Part shown: positions 10,794 to 19,981 of the stretch, piece by piece
Layout: every line of letters begins with the position of its first letter
Numbering within the stretch: the stretch's first letter is position 1
Assembly: GCA_033558025.1 (NCBI GenBank)
Contig: JAUCEF010000008.1
Location: 2,356,001 to 2,420,000 of the forward strand
DNA length: 64,000 nt
DNA from: Phytophthora sp. 'mugwort'
Lineage: Eukaryota; Oomycota; Peronosporomycetes; Peronosporales; Peronosporaceae
Direction: 5' to 3'
Notes under the pieces: generated by a model
What the model saw: the letters and a program-made list of their open reading frames with translations, nothing else
What the model was told of the DNA's origin: nothing
The model's database searches: none
Program-made: the position numbers and the translations under genes

Positions 10794-11141
10794 GAATCGA
10801 TTTAATAGACTCATCTTTTTTTTGGCAATACAGGCAGAGCATGCACCATATATTAAAGTAATTACCTTATGTTCCTTAATATTGTTTAGGGTTGTATCTA
10901 CCGATTCCATACTTTGTCGGAGCTGCTTCGCCCATCGAGTCGAAAAATTCGCCATCGTGTACAGCTTGCCAGTGTCCTACATCAGGTTAGGAGACCTCAA
11001 TAAGACCAAGTACGTATCTTTCTTTGGGATCGGTTTCAATATTTCACTCGATTCGAATATATTATCCAGATGGACTCCTAATGGATTCGCAAGTTCAATT
11101 AGATCATGCTCGCTGGTGATTGGCTTAATGAGATGAGCCAT
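10794..11141 (-). pseudogene. Adenain-like cysteine protease, PLV copy 1 (broken)
   Basis: Collinear with the intact 110-residue protease of copy 2 (55240-55572). It starts at 11141 with MAHLIKPITSEHDLIELANP, and the first 135 nt or so are identical to copy 2. A 1-nt deletion near 11000 shifts the frame just before the GHW motif. The codons that encode YCGIWC in copy 2 read YFNIWC in the matching frame here, so the catalytic cysteine is gone. It diverges from the capsid gene across a 47-nt AT-rich spacer. Confidence 0.6.
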
Positions 11142-11188
11142 AATATTTATTTCGATGAAAGTAAATTAGAATCCATAGAGATTCAACG
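11142..11188. promoter_or_regulatory. Divergent spacer between PLV protease and capsid genes
   Basis: Forty-seven AT-rich bases (including ATAATATTTATTT) separate two divergent start codons and are conserved in copy 2 (55193-55239). A shared viral promoter is inferred only from this arrangement. Confidence 0.3.
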
Positions 11189-12838
11189 ATGAGCGAACTC
11201 AACTATCCAACCCATATTTGTATCTCCGGGTCGCTCAAGAGCGACCGGAAATCAAGTACTTCCGGTAAGCAAGTACCCTTCATAATCGATCTCAATAAGG
11301 GATCGTATCAGAATGGTGTCATTACTATCGATGCGACTGCCCAGCTGAATGGTAGTGAAGGATTCGCTTGTCTTCGCGATGCCTACATCGTGGTATCGTA
11401 CAAGGTCTCGATGAAGAATGGTAGTACTGCCCAGATTCTACCAGCTAACCGCTTCTGTTCTACGCTCAAATGCGGTAACTGGAATGCAATCGATAGCATG
11501 TCGCTTGAACTAAACGGGAAGACCATTGTGAGTATGGCTGACTACAAGCTGTTTTGGAACAACATTCGCGCTCAGACAAGCTACCGTCCTCAGTATGTTG
11601 AGAAGCATGGATCTGAGTCGTTCCTTTATCCGGATGCCGCTCAGTCATATTTTGTAGTTCTGCTACATCATCTACTACGGGAGATGGTTGCACTAATACT
11701 ACTGCCTTCTCATCTTCGTTTGCTACTACTGGGCCATCTGGTGGTGCTTCCGTTGCTAATGACGGCCTTGTAAAGCGTCTCTTGTCGAACCCTCCTAACG
11801 CTGGATCTAATTTCTCCACGTCGTGGCCTTCACTTGGTGCTGCTGCAGCTTCTACTACAATCTCAAATCAATTGGCGCGTGGTGCTGCTACTGCTAACGC
11901 GATCATGGGAACGTGAAACTACATGCTCAAGATCAAGCTAACTGATCTACATTCTATCTTCAAGGAGTTAGACCTCATGGCTAACCCTTAGATCCGCCTA
12001 CGCTTCAGTATCAACCAGGGTACTTCCACTATTGCTGTCGATGCATCGAAGGGTATGTCTCTCACCAGCACTACTCTCGCAAGTGGCAATACCTGTCCGG
12101 TGATGTTTTTATTGCTTCATCGACTGGTAATCCCATGGCAGGTGTCCTTGCTACCTCTGCCGGGTTCAGTATTGCTTGGGGTGCTGTCGTCAATGCCCTT
12201 GAACCTTCAATTAATGGTACTTATATGCCTTTCACCACTTCTCGTCTTTATGTAGCGTTTGTCCATCTTGAGAACCCTCAGGCAATCATTTCCAAGCCTG
12301 TGAAGAAGGTCCGCTTTAATGATTGCTACGTACAATGATTCTATCAGCGAGCTGGTGTAGGAAACCAATCGACTCAGCACAATGCTGCATTTAATCTACA
12401 GCTATCGGCATCTGTTAAGAACGCTAAATATGTTATTATTCTCCCATTCGCCGAGCAGACTGGTAATTTCGCTTCTGCTGCTGTACAGGGGTTTCAAAGT
12501 CCTTTTGATTCGGCTCCCTGGAAGCTTCAGCCTGGTTCGAGTATCCGCAACTTCAATGTTCGCATTGGCTCCCGCATTGGCTCCCACCAAACCTTCGACA
12601 TCAGGCATGACTATGATTTCCATCACTTCTCTAATGAGGTAGCTAAAATAGCTTCGATCACTGGTGATCTCACCCCTGAGCTCGTTAGTGGTCTTCTTGA
12701 TTACAGACGTGGTCACTAACTAGCGTGTTCTCATTGCTGGCGTTATTCGTCTAACAGAGCGTGATGTCCTCAAGCGATTCAGATTCAAGGTGTGGATGCT
12801 GGATGCCAAGGCGAAGTAATCGATTTACAACTGCTTAA
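11189..12838 (+). pseudogene. PLV major capsid protein, copy 1
   Basis: The start at 11189 gives MSELNYPTHICISGS. The first 150 residues hold ITIDATAQLNGSEGFACLRD and NGKTIVSMADYKLFWNNIRA, the N-terminal jelly roll pattern of PLV/Polinton double jelly-roll capsids. A frameshift at about 11650 moves to a Ser/Thr/Ala-rich stretch and NYMLKIKLTDLHSIFKELDL, interrupted by TGA (11914) and TAG (11989). A second shift near 12090 leads to GVLATSAGFSIAWGAVVNAL and RLYVAFVHLENPQAIISKPV. A TGA at 12336 precedes FYQRAGVGNQSTQHNAAFNL. The 3' end is diverged and carries a deletion relative to copy 2. Expected length is about 550 residues. All disablements from 11189 to about 12515 are shared with copy 2. 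Confidence 0.75.
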
Positions 12839-12954
12839 GAAAAAAAACTCAATACCTTAATTTATTTCTTGAAGTAGTTTAGGACACTTCTCAATAACAA
12901 ATTGATTCTTACGAAGCCAACAATGTAATTGGGATCAATTCGACTGATCTGCTT

Positions 12955-13157
12955 AAGAGACTACCTCGGAATTTATCCTAAGTCATCATATATGACTTAT
13001 CATCAGTTAGGAATTTGGAGTGTGAGAATATTTTGATTTTCTCGGTAATATTTACACTGGGTTGGCTAAATATCCATCGACAATAACCAGGATCAGAAGT
13101 ATATACTTTTTCGATTTTGGCGCTCTTGTATTTTCCAAAAGTTAGTTCGCTCGACAT
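12955..13157 (-). pseudogene. Small FGKYKG protein, PLV copy 1 (broken)
   Basis: The start at 13157 gives MSSELTFGKYKSAKIEKVYT and SDPGYCRWIF. This resembles the exodeoxyribonuclease X C-terminal-type domain, whose motif is FGKYKGxxxxEVxxxDPxYxxW. The tryptophan of the second half-repeat (copy 2: MMTWGKYRGK) is a TAG stop here. The protein is about 83 percent identical to copy 2 by eye at the DNA level. Function unknown. Confidence 0.5.
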
Positions 13158-13229
13158 GTTATCAATTGGATGTATCTATACACATAGCTCTTTAATGTTT
13201 TTGAGAAATTTTAATCAATTATGGCAACA

Positions 13230-13990
13230 GATACTTTGATTTTAATATTACCCCAACTCTGATTTCGATTAACGATATTATCTCCGCTCTGGTCTCGACT
13301 AATATTTTTTCTAATCTCGACTAAAATATGACTAATCTTGACTACTATTTTGCTTATCTTGACTAATGATATTACGAGTCTTGACTAGTGATATTACTAA
13401 CACCAACAGTTTTCTCTAATATTACCACTAAAATTGATCTAGTCTCGTCTAATATAAATACTACCCCCTGCTCCAGTCTAGTCTAATATTTCGGATCTAG
13501 TCTAGTCTAATAACAGATCAATCTAGTCTAATATTAATACTAGCGATTGATCCAATCTCGTCTAATATTACCACCACTAACCTCCGGTCGAGTCTTGTCT
13601 AAAATCCAGCCTCGTCAAATATTACCACTAATCTCCGGTCAAGTCTTGTCTAATTATTACCTGTAATTACTGAAGTAGTTTCGTCTAATATTACGACTAA
13701 CCTCCGGTCGAGTCTTGTCTAAAATCCAGCCTCGTCAAATATTACCACTAATCTCCGGTCAAGTCTTGTCTAATTATTACCTGTAATTACTGAAGTAGTT
13801 TCGTCTAATATTACGACTAACCTCCGGTCGAGTCTTGTCCAATATTGCCAGTAACCATTGATTTAGTTTCGTCTAATATTACGACTAACTGTTTTAATCC
13901 AAATGCGATTCATTTACTCGAAGCTAATTTTTATATTAACACTAACACCAGTCGTGTCTCGTCTCGTCACAGCATTCTAACACCATAACT
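13230..13990. repeat. Satellite-like array built on GTCTAATATTA
   Basis: The motif GTCTAGTCTAATATTA and variants (GTCTCGACTAATATT, GTCTTGTCTAATTATTA) recur dozens of times. From 13581 a 120-bp unit is repeated exactly (13581-13700 and 13701-13820), with the start of a third unit at 13821-13840. There is no coding potential. Confidence 0.75.
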
Positions 13991-14379
13991 GATACATTAG
14001 CCGTTCAGTTTCGTCAAATATTGAAGTAGCACCGATCACACAGTATTACTAACCACGGATCCAGTCCAACATAATATTACGATCCACAGGTCCAGTTTAA
14101 TAATGGTAAATTACAAACCACTGGTATTATCTATTTCTTCTATTTGTATTTATCTATAAGGATCGATCGTTCTTTCTATGCTTAAATCCAAGATCTGCTG
14201 CATGCCCTTGACATGATTTGTGGAGCTGAGAGGTTTGGAGGATACCTCCTCGCACCAGAGGGGTTCGAGAGGTCTTGCCTATTTATATTTTCTTGGGTTA
14301 TTTACATGGTTATGGGGCTTTTGGGTTAGTTGGTGGGTGATAGATTTTCTTACATACAGTATACCCTGTATTTACTACT
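13991..14379. other. No gene recognised
   Basis: Transition between the GTCTAATATTA array and the GATC-rich array; a few further GTCTCGTC strings near 13955-13965. Confidence 0.4.
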
Positions 14380-14790
14380 TCGGCCCGATCTGCTAAATCC
14401 GCTGTCGATCTGCTCAATCATGACCGTAAGGACGATCCGCTCTGCCAATCTCAGACGACGGAGAGTAGGCCGATCTGTGGTCGCCGGATCAGCCCGATAT
14501 TTGGAACCTTGAACGCTGGATTGGCTTGATCTGCCCGATCCACTATCGATCGGCTCGATCTCGACTGCAAGATCGATCTGGCCTGTCCGATCTCGGGCGA
14601 CAGGTAGCCCGATCTGCGAAAGCCGGATCAGCTTGAGCTTCCACAACTTGAACGTCTGATCGGCTCGATCTTCCGGATCCCACTATCGATCGGCTTGATT
14701 TCGAATGTCAGATCGACTTAACTTGTCTGATCGCGATTGACCGAGTATAGCCCATCCCGCGGACGCCGATCAGCACGATTGGGGTCCGAC
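14380..14790. repeat. GATC-rich tandem repeat, unit about 140 bp
   Basis: Recurring blocks such as CACTATCGATCGGCTCGAT (about 14541 and, with one change, about 14682) and TTGAACG...GGCTTGATCTGCC/GGCTCGATCTTCC give a period near 140 bp over about three imperfect units. The tetranucleotide GATC is strongly over-represented. Similar DNA occurs at 27340-28040 and upstream of the gypsy gag at 47.4-48.3 kb. Confidence 0.6.
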
Positions 14791-15356
14791 CGAGGTCACA
14801 CTGGAGTTAGATCCGGTTAAATCGACTCCGTCGTCATTGGCAAGTCCTGATCTCTTGCCTCTATCCGTTACCCCGATCCAGGTTTCGAATATCCATCCGA
14901 TCCCCGATTGGTCGAGTGGTTACGGTATAACATATCCGTGTTGGACGGTTGCTCGACCTTGGTTTCCTTTCCTGTCGTTAAAGCATCCCCTTATGCCACG
15001 GATTAAGTCGAACGTCGCCCCGCTCTACCTCGATTCTTGATCCGGCTCGATCGTTCCCTCTCTTCACAGCTGGGTCCGCCTTTCTCACCTATCTGGCCAT
15101 TTCTTGGGGGTCTGATATTTTTGGTTGACGCTTCTCCACAAGGAGGTCAACATATCCGCAAATTGCGACAATACCGCATCCCATCCTTGAAATGGCAATG
15201 TGAACTTTTGCTTGCGTTATAATTGATCGTCGCGCGACTTGAACGGAACTGCCCAAAAGCTACGTAGTCAAAACTGGTATAATAGTGCGTTGCCTTGTGT
15301 TTAGCCCAATACAAGCTCCCATGCGTAGTCACAACTGCTCAATATCATCATGTTTT
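14791..15356. other. No gene recognised
   Basis: Mixed sequence with short frames that show no family resemblance. Possibly the decayed end of the GATC-rich element. Confidence 0.35.
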
Positions 15357-15445
15357 GCCGTCATTCTAGCCCTGCACCAGTAGCCCTGCCGTCATTCTAG
15401 CCCTTGCGCCAATGCTCCGGCGTCGGATACTTAATTAAGTATCCG
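15357..15445. repeat. Short direct repeat and perfect 22-bp palindrome
   Basis: The 17-mer GCCGTCATTCTAGCCCT occurs at 15357-15373 and 15388-15404. At 15424-15445 lies a perfect palindrome, whose left half is CGGATACTTAA. It may be a transposon end or a protein-binding site; nothing further can be said. Confidence 0.6.
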
Positions 15446-16559
15446 AGGTGCGAGTTCACAGTTTTGTGGTAGTCGTACGCTCACTCGCACCACTGGTTAC
15501 CAACGTCATACTCTCTTGGGTTGTATTTCATGCATTGTGTCTTTTTTCCCGGCCTATGGTCAATCCGACCTCAAATTGTAGGTCCTTCGCAAGCGTGTTT
15601 AGGGATAAAGATATGATTTGGCGAGCCACCGAAGCAGAATTCTTGTGCATTTAACCTGTCCGTCCAATCACTGTTGAAGAAGCAAGTCCTATGTATGCGC
15701 TCCGTTTTGAGCAATGGACCACCTTTTAAGCAATTTAGGACAGAATGACAACAATCCTTCGTCTATTCAGACCTGCGAAAGAGCTACCAGCAGATCAGGG
15801 ATGAAATGTCCTAATTTTGTCGGATGAAGGTAGGGATAAGTTTAGATACATGCACCTAGACAAGACCTTTCGTAAGACCTTGTCTCCTACATAGCAACGC
15901 TTCCTGCGGTTTGGGATCAGCGTGCGTAACAGGCGATGTAAACACCAGAAGGGTCGAATGCTGCCGAAACGAGATATAGCGTCCGCCGAAACAGCTAGCG
16001 GTATATGCACCCCTCACGCCCCGTCTGAGATTTCTAGTAGCTACTGTGGCGTCTCGAATAGCCACTACTAGCTAGTGTGGTACAACAAGTTGCGTGTTGG
16101 AACAGTAGTGACAAATGTAGCTATCGATATATTCTCACTTCCGACATCATATATTTCGAGCTATCTATGTACGTCTCGATTCTACCATAGATAAACTTTT
16201 GTGTTATACTGATTGATGTAGAGCGAATCTCTATAACTCTGCCAGCATCAAGAAACTGCGGTTTGGCAGTATTTTTGTTAGTCTTAGGCAACGTATAGCA
16301 AATCCTTATGCGATCCGACCTGTTTAAAGGAAAAACGTTTACCTAGTAACTTTATTAATTTCAAGCAATATTAGCTCGCTCTATAGCGACAAGCACACAG
16401 AGATCTACAACGGGAGGTGCGGTCTGGACAGAAAATACTGTCTAACGAATAAGGTGACAGTACTTTGTAATGAGGTTTTACAATCGCTTACTCTGCGAAT
16501 GAGCAGAATAACAACCAACTGAATCCACGGAACGAATTGGACTACTTTTTAGTCACAAA
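15446..16559. other. No gene recognised
   Basis: Short frames on both strands without recognisable motifs. Confidence 0.35.
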
Positions 16560-17330
16560 CTACTTATTTAGTTATTCACCATATCGTTCAGCAGATTAAA
16601 CCCGCACTCAACTACCTCCGTCTTGAAGGCAAAGGTTTTGGCGCAACACCGTCGAGAAAATGCTCCCTTTGCACACGAGGAAGAAGTAGTCGTTGTCACC
16701 GCCGCTTTCAACCGCGCACAGCATGACTTTCTGCAGCGTCACGAACGACATGTCAATCGGTGATGGCGGAATCATCTCAACGCACCGTTTACAGCTTCAA
16801 AAAAAAAGTTGTCGGCGTTCCAAGTCGATACTGGTACACTTGCAGCGAAGAGAAGTTGCTGAGGTTAAGATCAGGCGACATAAGCAAACGGCACATTATT
16901 TCGATTAGCCAGCCATTAAGCCACCCGCCTGTACCATATCGGGATTGTACAGGGACACATGCGGTCCTGCATTGCTTTGATGGACCTGCAATACCACCTC
17001 TTCCGTCCTAAGCAGAAGATATTACAGCACTGTCACCAAAGCATCCGCCTAATACAGTGCAATAGGGCCATTTACTGTGAATTGCAGGGGGACTCGCTCT
17101 TTCATCATATTTTTGTAGATTGATCGCGTCATGTTAAGGTCTTCGCCACCATGGAACCAGCTGGTCGCTAGATGACGAACCCTTGGCAGGGCCGCGTTCG
17201 GTGATCGGCCAAATGCCGATCTTTCCGTCGAACGCTTGCTTCGTACTATAGTTGTGCGAGTTCGAGGCATCGTCGCCAGAAACATCACATTGCCGAGGTA
17301 CCTCGTATTAGGCGTAGACCTTATGGCAGC
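16560..17330 (-). pseudogene. Tc1/IS630-like DDE transposase relic
   Basis: On the minus strand, 17288-17150 begins MMFLATMPRTRTTIVRSKRS, resembling the block of oomycete transposases that follows the first catalytic aspartate (typically MFLxAVARPR...FDGKIGIWPF). Near 16975-16940 QVHQSNAGPHVS resembles the QQDNAxPH block, with the catalytic D replaced by S. At 16710-16570 the C-terminal pieces (CAVESGGDNDYFLVCKGSIL, then FAFKTEVVECGFNLLNDM in another frame) match the usual tail GGDNDYxLPHMGK...L. The gene has many stops and no N-terminal half. Confidence 0.5.
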
Positions 17331-18303
17331 GGCTCAGTTGGAGCAATATCAAATTCGTTGAAAGCTTTATAAAGGTTAAACCATTATCATCAAATATGGA
17401 CCACGTCATCTGTGCGATGCAGTCGATACATCCTACCTTCTAAGATCACAAAATATAATATTGCCGCCCGTTAGTATCCAGTATAATGAGAATACAGTAG
17501 CAAGCAAAAGTATACATTGGGGTGCTGAACGTGGCCCAGCGCAACAAGTAGGCGTCGAAACTTGTGTCTGTCAGTCAGGGACGGTTTCGTGTTCCACGAC
17601 GCGGCGATGCGCTCCAGCTTTCAGGTGACACCATCATCGACTTCGGGATCGCCGCGGATCTCGGTATGGAGACGAACGCCTGCATCTGGCAATGTGGCGC
17701 TGCCGCACGCGTCGTGCCACCTCCTCTCTTGATAGGCTTCGTAGTGTAGGAGGGCGATTGGCGCTTGGTGCAGTCAAGAGAGTTGCCACATTGGTGCGGC
17801 ATCGCCAGATCTTCGTGACTATATCTACTTTACTTTGGTAAATAGTCCTCCTGGGCTTGTGAACTGCCGTTCACTAAGAGTTTGCATTTTCTCCGCTGCA
17901 CACTTCCTCTTGCAAGGTGCTGTGTGACCCCGGCATAGCGGCTAAAGCCACCTTACAGTACTTCTCTCTCTCTCTGTTCTTCTCTCTCTCGTCTTGCCTC
18001 ACATAGACTTCAATGACACTAACTGGAATCAGTACATATCCTCAACAATCCCAAATGCAGCGACATCTAGCTTGACGGTTCCTTTTCGAGGCACACTAGC
18101 CAAGCTGTGCCGGGTCAGGAAAAGCACCAGTTAGCAGGCTGGATTGCGAGTCTATGCGGGGTTTTCAGTCATCTTGGCAAATTCAGAATACACACTGGGT
18201 TGCTCGACTGTCTGCTGCTTGCAGCGCAGTGGACGCTCGTGGAGGTCTGGTAGTCCATCAATTTGGGGTGGATATTTTCGCGCAATATTAAGTCGTCTTC
18301 AAC
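17331..18303. other. No gene; contains CT-rich tract and a dispersed repeat
   Basis: 17835-17880 (GGTAAATAGTCC..., then CTTGTGAACTGCCGTTCACT) is related to 51243-51290. A CT-rich tract lies at about 17960-17995. A forward frame at 17564-17749 has no recognisable motif. Confidence 0.35.
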
Positions 18304-19130
18304 TTTAGCTGGGAATACATCTACTAGGATTTTTTAAATAAAGGAAGATGATAATGTGAATGGAAGAGTGGTGTGGTTCATAGATGGTGTAGTGCCGCGT
18401 GGAGTGGATGAAGCTTGTTGCAAGTTTGCGCTTCTTCTTATTCTCCGCGTTCTGGAATGTTTCAGGTGGGGACGGGGTTGGGGTAGAAAAGGTTTGGGTT
18501 GGAGTGAGCACACAAAGTGACGTCAAGTGGAAGGAGGTAAAACGTCGCGTTGTTCTTACCTGATTCTTGTCCTTCGATTTTTTCGGGACGGCCGATACTG
18601 CCTCATGTAGGTGGCCTTCCAATGTTTCTTGCTCGTATCGCGAGCTGAAAGAAATGATTCAACACCGAAGAGGTGTAGTTTGGCAAGATTTTGAAAAGCA
18701 ACCTTTCTTTTTGTCGCGAGACAACCTCGTGTTTTCTGCTTGTCTGCGCTTCTTTCTTTTGGCAGACGATATTTCTTGCGATGCATCCTCATCATAAGTT
18801 GCATCTCGAAACAAAGTCGCGCGATGCACGAGGAGGCTCTGAAATTATCAGGACTTTGTATCCTGAATCTTGCTGAAAGCGCAATGATATCACTATTGCT
18901 CAAGTCGCTGAAGACGACGTGTTTCACAAAGTGCATTGCGGGAGGGAGTGAAGTACTTAAGATATTCCAAGAGTGAGCGACTCCTTGAGAAACAAGTTCT
19001 GCATGGATTTGACGCGGGTGACGGTGACGTAGAAGGAGAAGCGTTGAGGTTTGCGCCTTGTCTGGTGTCGGAGCGGTCCAATAACCACTTTATTCGCGGT
19101 ACGGCATTGACTCTTCTAAGTAGCTAGAGC
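18304..19130. other. Unassigned frames on both strands
   Basis: A minus-strand frame at 18556-18936 (126 codons, lysine/arginine-rich) and a plus frame at 18936-19127 are open but match nothing I know. I do not call them genes. Confidence 0.3.
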
Positions 19131-19196
19131 AAAAGCCGGAAAGAGTGGCACCTTTGAACCGCTAAAAATGTTTGTGCAACCATCGGAAAGTTTTTT

Positions 19197-19540
19197 AAGA
19201 TGGCTACCAATACGTATTGTATCCACAAGGACCCAAGATAGCGCTAACTAGCAACTTCTACTATATTGAAAGAAAATGCTTTTACGTCGTGCATAGTTTT
19301 CTAGTGCCGACAGGAACACTTTCTTAAGTCTGCAACCTTCAAAAACACCCACACTGGGTATCGCTTTAAGGATCCGCCCGACTGTGGACCCGCTAGCAGC
19401 GGGAGGAAGCGCAACAACCACAATCCTCGTCAAGATGACCATCAATACGTTTTTGCATCCACAGCGACCCAAGATAGCGCCAAGTAACAAGTTCTACTGC
19501 ATGGAAGGGAAAAATACTTTCACGTCTTTCTTAGCCTACA
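19197..19540 (+). repeat. Imperfect direct repeat about 240 bp apart
   Basis: 19197-19303 and 19436-19540 share ACCCAAGATAGCGC and flanking similarity (CAATACGT...TGxATCCACA...TTCTACT...ACTTTxACGTC). Probably two degraded copies of one short element. Confidence 0.55.
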
Positions 19541-19981
19541 CGGCACTATCTTCGTCATCGCTACCTTCGTGCAACATGCGCTCTAACCATTGGTTAATAC
19601 ATAACGTACCTTAGAATGATGGAGTGACACAGGTAACATGCACGTTATGGACATGTATCAGTTTCTTCGGGTATTTCCTGTATCGTCATGATACTTGCTC
19701 TATTTAAATTTTAGTATACATCCTCTTTCAAGTGGTATGTGAACTGTGAAATAATTTACCGGATATTCTTGTTTTGGAAAATCATACGTCCACAGCGATC
19801 TCCGAAATATATATTTCAGAGAATACTGCGGCTACTCGACACTTGGACATCGCAAATAAAATCAAAAACTTAAGTTTGGTACACTTTGATGGCTGCGGCC
19901 GCAGTGGTGTGATAGGTTCTGACGACCCGGTGAAGGTTGCACCAATGTTGAGCGAGATGACATTACGCAGTACCAATGGTA
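19541..19981. other. No gene recognised
   Basis: A forward frame at 19774-20046 runs across the Tc1 left end and is not a credible gene. Confidence 0.35.

Larger units (their letters stand above)
8130..13200 (+). mobile_element. Endogenous Polinton-like virus (PLV) remnant, copy 1
   Basis: An AT-rich block containing six or seven genes typical of PLVs and virophage-like elements: GIY-YIG nuclease (minus), penton (plus), minor virion protein (minus), a deleted GIY-YIG ORF (plus), cysteine protease (minus), major capsid protein (plus) and a small FGKYKG protein (minus). I see no packaging ATPase, polymerase, helicase or integrase, and no clear terminal repeats, so the boundaries are approximate. 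All genes are damaged. A homologous block lies inverted at 53120-55715. The capsid genes are the strongest evidence; the class assignment is inference from family knowledge. Confidence 0.75.

Noticed and set aside
8166..12838. TGA as tryptophan in the PLV genes
   Set aside because: Three TGA fall at likely tryptophans, but other tryptophans use TGG, TAG also interrupts, and frameshifts are present. Ordinary decay explains it.
13581..13840. CRISPR-like array
   Set aside because: Units are contiguous 120-bp tandem repeats without unique spacers, in eukaryotic DNA.
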